This document shows, in pieces, positions 31,901 to 41,287 of a stretch of 64,000 nt of DNA. Both the position numbers and the translations under genes were made by a program. The stretch is from the NCBI GenBank assembly GCA_043228905.1, contig JBHGNT010000016.1:4030001-4094000 (forward strand). The letters run 5' to 3'. The DNA is from Azolla caroliniana. Lineage: Eukaryota > Polypodiophyta. Below the pieces are notes generated by a model. The model was not told where the DNA came from and searched no databases. It was given only the letters and a program-made list of their open reading frames with translations. Numbering within the stretch: the stretch's first letter is position 1; every line of letters begins with the position of its first letter.

Positions 31901-33007
31901 GCATCCGGTCGGGGTTGTCAACCACACGTCTCCTATGCCGGCAATCCGGCACGTACCTTCATTTCCCATCCGAACACAGCCATGCTCACCGGCTGTGTAG
32001 GATGAGAAGTATCTTCTCTCCGGGGTCAGGTGGAACGATGCTCCGGAATCGACCACCCAAGTCGTCTCATCGCCGGCAACGTTTAGTTCACCTTCTTCGG
32101 TGATGAGCATGATTTCTTCCTCACTTGCCGCGAGTGCCGTTGTTCCTTTCCGGTCCTGCCCTCGCCGATCCGAACCTCTCCAGTCTGTGGCTCCCCGGTA
32201 TGCACCGTTTCTCTCCGGTGACTTCTTCGAATCGGTGTCGTCGGCTCCGTTGTCTTTTCGGTAATGCCGACAATTCTTTCGGAAGTGCCCCGGTTTCCCA
32301 CAGTGGAAGCATGTGGGCCTTCCTCTTGACTGCGACCGGGTCCCCGACTTCTCCCGTCTTTGCGGACTCCGGTTCCATTGTCTTCCCCGATCCGATTCGG
32401 TAAGCAGCGCCTTCGGGTCGGAGGCCGGTTCTTTATCTCTCCGACGCGCTTCTTCGTTCAAAATACTTGTCTTTACCGTTTGCAAGGACAAGTTATCTTC
32501 TGTGCAGGAGGTGCTGAGAGTCACCACCAAGTTCTCCCAGCTTTCCGGCAATGTACACATCAGGATGATGGCTTGCATTGCATCCTCCAACGGGAACTTG
32601 ATCGCCGCAAGCTGATTCACGAATCCCATGAACGTGCTTACGTGTTCCACCATACTCTCGCCGTCCCGGTACTTGAGATTCACTATCTTCCTCATCAGGG
32701 AGGTCCGGTTCAACGCATTTTTCCTCTCGTAGAGGCCCGACAGCTTCTTCCACATCTCATATGCGTTGGTGTCGTTCGCCACATGTTGTAGGACGCTTAC
32801 ATCGACATATTGTCGGATCGTCGCTACGGCTTTCCGGTTCAGGAGCTTCCACTCCGACTCAAGTACCCCCTTCGGTATTTCCGACCTGTCAATCGGTTCA
32901 TACAGGTCCCGAACAATCAGAAGATCCTCCATCTTGATCTTCCAGTCGGCGTAATTCTGCGCATTCAGCACCATCATCCCCGGCTGCCCGCTGCCGCCGC
33001 CTTCCAT
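28931..33007 (-). CDS. Copia gag-pol polyprotein, intact (1358 aa)
   Basis: Retrotransposon polyprotein with the Ty1 domain order: Gag (about 1-300) with CCHC knuckle CFHCGKPGHFRKNC at 233-246; protease with DSGAS at 320-324; integrase with zinc residues H448, H453, C478, C481 and catalytic D509, D571, E606; RT with YVDDMLIVG near residue 1035; and RNase H with STTEAEYMA near 1244. The ATG at 33005-33007 lies just inside the primer-binding site and no frame breaks occur. Gag residues 25-155 match the UBN2/copia Gag type. The protein is complete for the family. Every key residue that I checked is present, which fits the near-identical LTRs. Confidence 0.97.
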   Translation of the reverse strand: MEGGGSGQPGMMVLNAQNYADWKIKMEDLLIVRDLYEPIDRSEIPKGVLESEWKLLNRKAVATIRQYVDVSVLQHVANDTNAYEMWKKLSGLYERKNALNRTSLMRKIVNLKYRDGESMVEHVSTFMGFVNQLAAIKFPLEDAMQAIILMCTLPESWENLVVTLSTSCTEDNLSLQTVKTSILNEEARRRDKEPASDPKALLTESDRGRQWNRSPQRREKSGTRSQSRGRPTCFHCGKPGHFRKNCRHYRKDNGADDTDSKKSPERNGAYRGATDWRGSDRRGQDRKGTTALAASEEEIMLITEEGELNVAGDETTWVVDSGASFHLTPERRYFSSYTAGEHGCVRMGNEGTCRIAGIGDVWLTTPTGCKMLLKDVRHVPEVRLNLISAGRLDDEGYTGSIRNGVMKFSKGSLIVARARKDNTLYLMNARLCPEELNVAADTAGELWHKRLCHMSEKGMKRLAEDNLIPVKHVHLEKCTDCLAGKQNRTSFHSRPPTRRSAPLELVHTDVCQVETKSHGGAQYFVTFIDDHSRKLWTAPMKTKDQVLCVFKELHARVERESGKKLKAIRADNGGEYRGQFQEYCRSKGIRLEFTVPKTPELNGLAERMNRTIMERVRSMLAHAKLPKGFWAEAMSTATYVINRSPSVPLDGDTPQKVWTGKEVSYRHLKVFGCLAYVHVAKDRRGKLDPKTRPCIFLGYDDDEFGYRVWDPVDKKIFRSRDIIFMENKTLADWESEKKMKSCKSTGEDQLYEEQSRPARDRLALEDPAEDGEETEPAEEDENDTGTGPDPEMDSDEEEESEEPVTEAPERRYPLRERRAPRRFPDPEHMLLTDEGEPESFEEAKHDTQSRRWLSAMQDEMDSLHENHTYELVELPKGKRALRNKWVFKLKPGDAGNPPRYKARIVVKGFQQKKGVDFDEIFAPVVKMTSIRTVLSIAASMDLEVEQMDVKTAFLHGDLDEEIYMQQPEGFEKKGKEHLVCRLKKSLYGLKQAPRQWYRKFDSFMTDEGYLKTQSDHCVFVKKFEGGDFLILLLYVDDMLIVGRDQVKIRMLKKALHRTFSMKDLGSARQILGMHIIRDRKKKQLWLSQEKYVTKVLHRFNMSEARPVGSTLPENCKLSSKQSPKTKTEKEDMMKVPYASVVGSLMYAMVCTRPDIGYAVGVVSRYMSNPGKEHWNAAKWILRYLKGTTNVCLRFGSGKPELDGFTDSDMSADADTSRSTSGYVMTYAGGAVSWQSRLQKTVALSTTEAEYMAAVEAGKEVIWMKDFIRELGIRQEEYRLYCDSQSAIHLAKNAAYHSRTKHIQRRYHWIRERIEDKEFVLTKIHTDENGSDMLTKVLTPDKLEACRKRIGLERHPMPK

Positions 33008-33022
33008 TTTCTGCAGCAGTTC

Positions 33023-33034
33023 GCTCTGATACCA
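33023..33034 (-). other. Primer-binding site, initiator tRNA-Met type
   Basis: On the minus strand TGGTATCAGAGC begins 3 nt after the 5' LTR. This is the common plant copia primer site complementary to the 3' end of initiator tRNA-Met. Confidence 0.9.
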
Positions 33035-33037
33035 GTT

Positions 33038-33649
33038 TGTTGGGAATCAACGCTTCGATTCACCTTCTTCACTCAGCCACAATCGAGTAAGCGCGAATCA
33101 ATGGAGCAGAAAATAGGAACCACAAAGAGAAACAAAACGCGAACACACAGGGATTAACGTGGAAAACCCTAGACGGGAAAAACCACGGGAGTACAGGACT
33201 CCAAACCAACACTATACAGAGAAGTATACAATGGCGAGCTGCAAGGCGACGACCTTGAGCTCGCTGTCCTCGCCACAGGAGGCGGAAATACAAAGAGGCG
33301 TCGTCCTCTTCCTCTCTCACGCTCTATCTCTCTCTCTCTCTCACGGTTGCTCCCTCTTCACTCCTCTTGAGTGGAAAAACAGAAAAAATGATTAGCAACA
33401 ACAAAGTTGTTTGCCCTAAGTCATATTTATACATATATGACTTTGGGGCTATTTACAACTATAGCCTCAGGGGCCCATAGCGAACATATTCACGGATATG
33501 TCCCTGCATCCGGATCGCTCTCCGGGTACATTCGTCATCCGGCACCGAAGCCGGGGTCTTCAACATCCGGATCCGAAACCGAAACCGGGCTCGTCGGCTT
33601 TCATCTCCGACATCCGACCATCCCATCTGAAGGGATCATAATCCCAACA
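33038..33649 (-). repeat. 5' LTR of nested copia element
   Basis: 612 bp, near-identical to the LTR at 28309-28920. On the element strand it should carry the promoter driving the polyprotein. Confidence 0.95.
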
Positions 33650-33751
33650 GTCGGTGCCCTCGCGCGCGCTCACTATCTGGTCCACGGCCGAAGCCATGGC
33701 CTCTGCAAGATCCGACCCCCTCATCTTCTGCTCCTCTGCCGCCTTGTTCAC

Positions 33752-33764
33752 GTCGGGTTCACCA
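33752..33764 (-). other. Putative primer-binding site of gypsy element 1
   Basis: On the minus strand TGGTGAACCCGAC lies 9 nt after the 5' LTR. The same sequence follows the LTR end at 55320, so it is conserved in the family. The priming tRNA is not identified. Confidence 0.5.
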
Positions 33765-33773
33765 AATATGTCG

Positions 33774-34417
33774 TGTTGCTACGCGCGTGCGTGGAGAAAC
33801 GAGGCGGGACCACCGGGGTCTTGGACCGAAGAACACGTGATAGGAAGGGAAAGAGAAAGAGAGAGACGACCGGTAACGTATGAGAAAGAAACACAGGGAC
33901 ACGGCCCGTCAACGCAGAAAACACGAATGGACACAGAGACAGAGAGACACGAATGTTTGTATATTAACAGATGACACCAAAAACAACAGAGCACGCGAGC
34001 GGTTACAACCGAACAGGCTGGCGAACAGATACCAATGCCTGCTCATCTGCGCACGAAAGGGGATAGGATGGAGGTGCTGCCGGAAGCACACGGGCATTCC
34101 TCCAAGCAGCGCGAGCCTCCCGAAATCCTACAGAGAAGAGCGACGGAGAATGAACAGAGGAGAAGCGTTCGGTGAAAGTCCGACAGCACTTCGTCCTCCT
34201 CAATACGTGATACCTTTCTCCCTGCGTCTCCCTCTCCTTTATAGCGTCAAGAAGGGAGCCGTCTCCCTCATTTACTTCCTACCTACCGAATCTAACTACC
34301 CAGGATATGCTTTGTACTTAATTCCCTATTATATACATTGAAGGGCGCGCACGCGCGAAGAGCCGGTTCACGCGCGCTATGCACCGTTTGCGCCAAGGGA
34401 CGGTTTTCTTCACGACA
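33774..34417 (-). repeat. 5' LTR of gypsy element 1
   Basis: 644 bp, TGTTGC...CGACA on the plus strand, with satellite sequence resuming at 34418. It carries many substitutions relative to 22032-22681. Confidence 0.9.
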
Positions 34418-34764
34418 GCGTGCACCAATGAATTCATGGATTCCACATTGTCCTATTGATTGCCATGCCTTCTACTCGAATCAAGGTTTCATAACAATCC
34501 TACTTTTATGTTTATGGTGTACTCTTTAATCTAGTTTCACATGCACTTCTTGTTTTTAATGATGTTGGCTTTTTTCCTTGGTAGTTCGATGACATGCTAA
34601 AAGATTGTGCTCCAAAGGTTTCATGGACTCCTTGTTGGCCTATTGCTTGGAATGCCTTCCGCTTGAGTCATTTCTTCATAACAACCCTATTGCTAGGTTT
34701 CTGGCCTTTACTTTAATTTTGTCCCCTAAGCATTGTCCTATTTGAAAATGATGGGTTTAATCAA
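34418..34764. repeat. Satellite monomer remnant
   Basis: Sequence continuing the monomer broken at 22031 (gcaccaatgaattc through cccctaagcattgtcctattt). It shows that the gypsy element landed inside the satellite. Confidence 0.85.
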
Positions 34765-36500
34765 TAGTGAAAACATGTTGTTCACAAGATGAAGGATCGC
34801 GCACAAATGGAAGGATAAGGAATATTCCCTCTGATTCTAGGGCTTTTTTGGGCATGTCAGAAAACACCTTGATACCATTATCACATGTTCTTGAAAACTT
34901 GATGAAAAAGTTCAAAATTTTCACCATTTGGTAAAATTGAAAAATGTTACAATTTGGCGAGAATATGAAAAGTAACTTTGTTTATTTTTAAGGGAAAATG
35001 ACGATTAATAATTATTTAGATCTTAAGGAAATCAAATGCGAAAGATTTTCATAACAATAAAATGTTGAATAAAATCATTGAATAAAATGTTGTCTAAATC
35101 TATTACATATCATTGCACAAAATATACATTCTTGAGTTATTTGCATCATTGTGATCACTCCTTTCATGGGAGTCAGTATTATAGCTAATATACAATTTTG
35201 ACTCTTTCTCCTCATTTTCAAATGTATCAATTAAAGCATTCATTGTCTTCATCTAAAAGTAGATGGTGTCTCCAAATTATGTGTAGTAAATCTTGTTCGC
35301 CTTCAATCTAGGACACCTCCTAAACTTGGTAATTTCTCTTTTATTATGTCTATTGTTGACATCCTTAAACGTCCAACTTTTGTCAGTGTAAAGTCATACA
35401 CAATCATTACCATTGACACCATTATTTTAAAAATAGAGATTTCAGTACAATTTGATACAATGTAATGAATTCAGATTGCAATACAATTCAATACTTAGGT
35501 TCAAAGTGTTTTCATCACAATTCAATTCTTAGTATCGAGTTTAGGTGCAAAAATTTTATTTTAATTTTTTTCGGAGAAAAGAAAACTTAAACATGAATTC
35601 GATACTAAGTAATCACAACTCGAGTTGTGATTAATTAGTATCGAATTCAAGTTTCGAATTGTGATGAAACACTTTGAACCTAAGTATCGAATTGTATGAC
35701 AATCTGAATTCGTTACATTATATTGAATTGTACTGAAATCTTTGTTTTTAAAATAATTGTGTCGATGGTAATCGTTGTGTATGACTTTACACTGACAAGA
35801 GTTGGATGAGCAAGTGAGTTTCATTCACATGAGGATTATAGCCTTACCATTTTCACCAAGCATCACATGAACCAATTCCTCCATTAGTTGGCGAAATTAG
35901 GGAGCTTATTGATTTTGACGGCGAGCTCGTAGAGGACCCTACCATTGCTAGCCTATGTGGAGTAGATATTATTGCACAAATTCTGGAGGAGAGTTCTCAA
36001 AAGGAAGAAGAGGAGAGCAGTGTGGATACCTTGATAACTATGTGATATGTTCCAATGATATATTAATGTTCATGTCTAGGTTTGATAGTTTTGACAGTTC
36101 ATGAATATTGTCTACATTTTTGGAGTTTGGAGTTTATGGATGTTGATGAGCACTAAATTTATAGATGTTGATAACACTTTCAGAACATACATCTCTTCAA
36201 GATGGTGAAACCATTAATCTTTAACTTATGTTTGGACCATTGTGATTATCCTTAAGTTAAATACATTTCATATCTGTAGACCATCAACGTTTAAACATTT
36301 ATCAAAAAACTATTGAATTTTAGAAATTATAATTTTGACACTTGTTAAATCTTATAAAATCAACAAATTTTATATGTTATTTACGACATGTAATACTGGT
36401 GTATCAACTTTCTGAAAATCGCCTAAAATTGCAAGATTATAAAAGGAATCTAATAATGGAATGCACGATCCTTTCACTTTTGAACACGAACATGTTTGAA
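34765..36500. mobile_element. TIR DNA-transposon-like element, decayed
   Basis: Satellite is interrupted between gtttaatcaatagtg and gaaaggtatcaag. The two ends are imperfect inverted repeats, with aaacatgttgttcacaag at the left matching cttttgaacacgaacatgttt at the right and similarity extending roughly 100 bp inward. Acidic coding tails are visible near 35220 (minus) and 35895-36043 (plus; LIDFDGELVEDPTIASLCG to a stop). Another partial copy is at 7234-7735. The transposase superfamily is not identified. Confidence 0.55.
35372..35806. mobile_element. Foldback MITE (435-bp hairpin)
   Basis: The left arm (from tccaacttttgtcagtgtaa to about 35550) is the inverted complement of the right arm (about 35640 to ttacactgacaagagttgga), about 170 bp each with few mismatches. 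The centre holds a second palindrome, attcgatact...agtatcgaat, at 35597-35647. It has no coding capacity and is nested inside the TIR element. A transcript would fold into a long hairpin. Confidence 0.8.
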
Positions 36501-36520
36501 AGGTATCAAGATAAACCAAT

Positions 36521-36593
36521 TGGAGATGTAGGGTATCAATCCTCATACCTTTCGCATGCTAAGCGAGCGCTCTATCATTTGAGCTACATTCCC
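36521..36593 (-). pseudogene. tRNA-Ala(AGC)-like copy in satellite remnant
   Basis: 73 nt with the AGC loop and D arm present. Acceptor is GGGAATG, D loop AAATGATA, T arm TGAGG-ATTGATA-CCCTA. Several mismatches make function unlikely. It shows that the satellite continued here before the insertions. Confidence 0.6.
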
Positions 36594-36676
36594 TTTCACA
36601 ATGTTAAATAGAGTATAGTAAGAATTGTTTTTTCATGAGAGTTCAAGGAAATAGTGGTTCCATGTGCACCAATGAA

Positions 36677-37185
36677 TTGAAGTGGATGGTCGGAGGGTAC
36701 GTAGGGTGAAGCTCGTCCCGATGTCGGACTACGGAGTGCATCTGACAGCTCTCGCAAGTCGTCACGAACCGATGCACATCCCGATACAGTCCCGGCCACC
36801 AGTACTTCCCCTTTATCTTCTCGAACGTGGCCCACGTTCCACGGTGTCCAGCCCAAGGGCTGTCGTGGTAGGCCGTCAGTAGCTCCTCCTGTTCTTCCTT
36901 CATCGCCACCACCCGGAGCGGGACGCCGTTCCTCTTCTTCGGGTGCTTCCATAAGTATCCGTCCCGGAGAAAGAATCGGTAAGCTTTCTTCCGGATCCGG
37001 TTGGCCTCGTCCTTCGTCCATGACGCATCCAGCGTCATTGTCCTCAAAAATCCACCGATCTGGAGCCACTCGCCATCGTACCTGCTCTCGTCGAAGTCGT
37101 TAAGTGCCGGAGTGCTCATCCCATCCCTTGAAGAAGTCCACGCCGACTTCTTCGTCCTCCGAAACCATGCCGCCCTCGTCATCAA
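36677..37185 (-). pseudogene. Gypsy element 2 integrase N-terminus
   Basis: Only the zinc region (HRGTWATF to CESCQMHS) and linker are left. The catalytic core is gone. It is out of frame with RT-RNase H because about 29 bp is missing near 37130 relative to element 1. Confidence 0.8.
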
Positions 37186-38977
37186 ACCTCGCCCTCGAAA
37201 GCATGTCGGCCATGGTGTTGTCCTTTCTGGAAATGTGTCGTATTTCCAGGTCCAGGGACTTGATGTACGCTATCCACCGGAGCATCGCCAAGTCCGGTGT
37301 CGCGCACCCGGAAACCATGCCGAGAATCGGCAGGCAATCCGTCTCGATAACCACTTCTGTCCCGATCAGGTAGTCTTTGTCAGCCTTTACTGCCAAAACG
37401 ATACCCCAGAGTTCACGTTTAACCTGGGCGTACCCTCGCTGTCGTTCACTGAGGACCTTCGCGCCGAATCGGATCAGGAACCGAATGCCGTTCTTGTCCT
37501 CTTGGTTGACGACCCATCCGATCCCGGTCGGACTCGTATCCACTGTTATGTATACCGGGGTACCCTTCCCGTAGACAGCCTTCCTGAGCGTCGGTGCTGC
37601 CGCAAGAGCTTCCTTCAGCTTCCGGACCGACTCCGTGTGCTCGTCTCGCCACTCGAATTTTCGCCCTTTCTTCAGCAACCCGTATAGCGGCTCCGCAACG
37701 TGGGCGTAATGCAGGATCCATATGTGGTAGAATGCACATGCCCCCAGGAACCTCCGAACTTCCGTAACCGAGCTACAGTCGGTCTTCATCGCGGAGATGG
37801 CTTCTACCTTTGCCAGAGACGGCTTCCGACCATATGGTCCACATAGGTGTCCGACCACCAGGATTTCCGATTGCCCGAAGGCCGATTTCTCCCCGGAGAA
37901 GGTGAGCCTCACATCCTCTAGCCTTTGTAGCACCTTCTCGCAGTCGTCGATGTGTGTTGCCACGAATCGCCGGCATCTGTCCGGTCCGAGTGTTGCGTCC
38001 CTCTCTTCTACCGGGCACCCCTTGATCGGAATGTCGTCTAGAAATGGCACGGTGATGTCCGGGATGCAATCCCTCAGTACCTTGTTCATTGCATTCACCA
38101 TGTGGGCCACCGAGTTGGTCCCTCCTTGTGGCAGGGTACACATTCGCACTAGGCCGAGGGGAGTTCGCATCGTCGTAATGTCTCTGCTCTCCACGGCTAG
38201 CTGGAACTGGTCGTACCCCGAGTATAGATCACCGACCGAGTAAATCGACCTTCCGGCGAAGGCCTCCGCGAACTCGTCTATGGTCGGTCCGATTCCTACG
38301 TTCCGAATGGTCACTCTGTTGACCGGCTGCAGGTCCTGAATGAAGCGCAATGTTCCGTTTTTCTTTGGTACGGTAAACCATCGGTTCGAGTATGGCGCGC
38401 TCGACGGTTCGAGAATACCCATATCGACTTTCTGCCTCAGTAGCTCCATCAACTCCGGGATGTGAGCTCTTGGTACCGGAATCGGCTTGAGATTCCACGG
38501 CACATGCGGTACCGTGAATATCACCATCGGCTCCACAATTGTCGGGTCTACGCACCCGATCTCTTCCGGCGAGAATGTGAAGGCTTTCTCGTGCCTTCCG
38601 AGCATTCTCCGAAACCGGTCTTCCTCCGCCGGCAGTAGGAACCCGCCCCCACCGATCTTCAGCTCCCAGAGCGTCCCGTCGGTGAAGGTGTATCCTATGC
38701 AGGCCGGATCTCGTAAACTGGGGTCCGACGCCACCCCTCTGATTCGGGACTCGCTGCACTCCGGCAAGGGTGCCGCGACTGGCCTTACCTTCCGGTCCAC
38801 AGTCTTGTACTTCGTGCTAACTTGGGCCGTCCGATCCAACCCGAGCCCCCGACTGAAGTTCGCGATGACTTCGTACATCTCTTCGGAACATACCGGTATC
38901 GTCCGGTCTTCGTTAAGGTCTTCTCCGGCTACCTTCCTCAACATTCCCAAGGTGTCGTCGAAGGAGACCGCCTCCAC
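37100..38977 (-). pseudogene. Gypsy element 2 RT-RNase H (open, 625 codons)
   Basis: A long open frame retaining the RT motif PFLDDIPIKG, the upstream LYSGYDQFQL, and RNase H (TVDTSPTGIGW, ETDCLPILGM). Unlike element 1, the catalytic Asp pair is intact. The 5' end begins at MEAVSFDDTLG, right after the deletion that removed the protease. It has no start of its own and the element is truncated, so it is scored as a fragment. Confidence 0.85.
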
Positions 38978-40660
38978 TCATCTGCCAGCGCCGAGTCGTC
39001 GATGTGGGTCGTCCGCACCTCCACCGGTCTTTCCGGTTCCGTCTCCGTCGACAGCCTCTTCCGTTTCACCAAGTCTACAATGGAGTCGTGGAACTCCTTC
39101 TTGGCGATCCCTAGCACCTCCCGCAATGACAGCTCCACTTTGCTGTCGAGGATCCGTTCTTCTAGGACCTTTCGTAGGTCCGTAGTCCTTTCTATTTCCG
39201 TCCCCAGTCGGTATCCGCCCTTCCTGGGGTTATCTTGCGAGCTGGACCCACCGGCATCGTTCCGTCGCTGCCCGAATCGGGTCTCGTACCGTTGTGAGGG
39301 CCCGGCCGCTCCGGCTTTCCCCGCTCGTTTGTCTTCTACCAGAGCCTCGTAGTTCCGACAGGAGGCTTCTACGAAGCCCGTCTTCTCCTCGACCGGGTCG
39401 CTCCACCCGGTTACTTCCCGGACCCGTCTCTCAGCGCGGTCCGTTTCATCTTTGCTCAGCCGTGCGCCAGCGAGGCCTTCCAGCATTGCCGACCAGAAAC
39501 CTTCTTTGCTCTCCTTTCGGGCCTCGCTGCCCCCGACCCGAATACCAGCCGACGCCGAGTAGTGGATGGCCTCCCCATGTCGGGCCGCTGCCTCTTCCAT
39601 CAGTCTCTTCATACCTCCTCGCCCGTCGTTTCGGTTCAGGGCCCTCCTGGTGTCGCCGGCGTGCACCCGGCCTTCCCACAGGTACACCACCCAGTTTCTC
39701 AACGCCTCTGCAAAATCGCCGCAGTCCTTCCAAATGTGGCCGACCTCGTCGCACCACATGCACCTGTTCCCCGCTGCCGGCCGTCGGTCACGAGCCGGTT
39801 CGCCGCCTTCCCTTCGAGTCTGGGCGATCTGGAGACCCTTTATCGCCCGCGTCAACTCCTCCAGCGCTGCCCCTCCGGACGAGCCATTGACCATGACGGT
39901 CGAAGCCGGACCGGTTTCGAGCCATTCCCGGGTTTCTTCCCTTCGCACTTGCGGTGCCGGTTCAAGCCTCCTTGCTGTGACAGAGCCCGCACCGGCCGCC
40001 CCGTTGTCAACCCATTCTCGTCGTTTGTCAAAACGGCCACAGACTCTCTTAACCGCAGCCCAGTCGGTTGTCAGCCCGTCTTCGGTTTCCAGCAAGGAGC
40101 CGACTTGATCCCTGTCCCGCTCGTCCACCGACTTGACGAACAATAGGACCCGGCTCGTATCCAGAACGGTTCGGTCAAGCGCCGATAGGCACGCAAAGCG
40201 TTCTTCGAACTCCCGGAGGAGTGCCGACGCGTTTCTTCCCTTGCCAGGGGACTCCACCCATTCCATGAAGTCCCGTTTCGAAAGCCGGAGTGCGTCGTCC
40301 AGGCCGTATTTTTCTAGGAGTCGGCCTTCGAACTCCTCCCAGGTACGGCTCTCCGCCCGCACCTTGAGCACCTCCGCATGGATGCTCGGCATCGCCACTC
40401 GAGGAAACCCGGCAAGACGCCTCTCTTCCGGAATGTCCCGCATCAGCATTTCTGCCCCGTAGGACGCCAAATACTTTGTGGCATCCTTTCCGCTGAACCG
40501 GCCGATCGTACCGACGACCGCCTCAATGGCTCTGTCGAGGGCGCCGGTGCCCTCGCGTGCACTCAATATCCGATCCACGACCGAAGTCATGGCCTCCGCA
40601 AGATCCGACCCTTTCATCTTCTGCTCTTCTGCCGCCTCCTTCACGTCGGGTTCACCAAAG
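38938..40660 (-). pseudogene. Gypsy element 2 gag, fused out of frame to pol
   Basis: An open gag frame (EEQKMKGSDLAEAMTS at the N-terminus; zinc knuckle CMWCDEVGHIWKDC near 39760; down to SALADEW), then a short out-of-frame tail RRSPSTTPWEC created by the deletion. No stop interrupts gag, in contrast to element 1. The frame remains open into the LTR. Confidence 0.85.
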
Positions 40661-40666
40661 ATGTCG

Positions 40667-41287
40667 AGGTTTTCCTCGCGGATGCGTGGAATGAGGCGGG
40701 ACCTCAGGGGTCCTGTACCGAAGAGCAAGAGAGAAAGGACAAGAGACCCACTACGTGCGAGCGTAGATTCACAGGGACACGGCCCTTCGACACAAAGACG
40801 CGAGTGGGACAGCGACACAGAGAGACACGAATGTATGTATGTATTAACAAAGACAACAACAAGAACATGGAAGCAACAAAAACACGAAGTCGGTTACAAC
40901 CGAACAGGCCAGCGAACAGATGTCGATGCCTGTTCGTAAACGGACAGAAAGAAAGGAGCAGGTTGGAGGTGCTGCCGGAAGCACTCGGGCATTCCTCAGA
41001 GCAGCGCGAGCCTCCCGAAACCTGCACAGAAGGAAGCTATGGAGTTTGCGAACCAGAGAGAGAGAGAAGCCTTCGCACCCAAACCGGCAGCACTTTGTCC
41101 TCGACTCTCCGCGATCCATCCCCCTTCTCGTCTCCCTCCTTTTATAGGCAAGGAAGGAGCAGTTTCCCCTTTACTTCCTACCCACTAAATCTACCTGCCT
41201 AGGATCTTCTATGGACAACATTCGAGAAGAGCCGGTTCCTACGCTCCTATGCACCGATTCCGCTTGTGGACGGTTTTCTTCACGACA
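40667..41287 (-). repeat. 5' LTR of gypsy element 2
   Basis: Related to the element 1 LTRs throughout (gaggcgggacc, ttacaaccgaacaggcc, the cttttataggc TATA region near 41150, gacggttttcttcacgaca at the outer end). The inner end differs (aggttttcctcgcgg), so the terminal TG/CA is lost there. Confidence 0.85.

Larger units (their letters stand above)
28309..33649 (-). mobile_element. Complete Ty1/copia element nested in gypsy gag
   Basis: 5341 bp on the minus strand. It has 612-bp LTRs (28309-28920 and 33038-33649), a 5-bp target duplication gtcgg (28304-28308 and 33650-33654), a tRNA-Met-type primer site, a polypurine tract and one uninterrupted polyprotein. The LTRs differ at only about three positions (cacaaccgag/cacaatcgag, ccaaactaac/ccaaaccaac, aaagctg/aaagttg). 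It therefore inserted recently and may be capable of movement. Confidence 0.97.
22032..34417 (-). mobile_element. Ty3/gypsy element 1, interrupted by a copia element
   Basis: An LTR retrotransposon on the minus strand, 12.4 kb as found and about 7.0 kb without the nested copia insertion. It is bounded by related LTRs (22032-22681 and 33774-34417) and a 4-bp target duplication gcgt (22028-22031 and 34418-34421). The empty site can be recognised as a satellite monomer (ggttcc gcgt gcaccaatga). Order on the minus strand is gag with zinc knuckle, protease, RT, RNase H, integrase, which is the Ty3 order. Gag-pro and pol lie in different frames with an overlap at 26309-26561, which suggests programmed frameshifting in the ancestor. 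Several stops make this copy dead. Confidence 0.93.
36677..41287 (-). mobile_element. Ty3/gypsy element 2, truncated and internally deleted
   Basis: The same family as element 1, on the minus strand. It keeps the 5' LTR (40667-41287), gag, RT and RNase H, but is cut inside integrase at about 36677, where satellite (accaatgaattga) is joined directly. The protease and pro-pol junction (roughly 700 bp relative to element 1) are deleted near 38960. The right edge abuts a copia fragment at 41288. Confidence 0.9.

Noticed and set aside
29208-32954. Many plus-strand ORFs of 60-185 codons across the copia element
   Set aside because: All are antisense shadows of the intact minus-strand polyprotein.
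35561-35824. 87-codon minus-strand ORF
   Set aside because: Lies within one arm and the loop of the hairpin MITE. Low complexity, not a gene.
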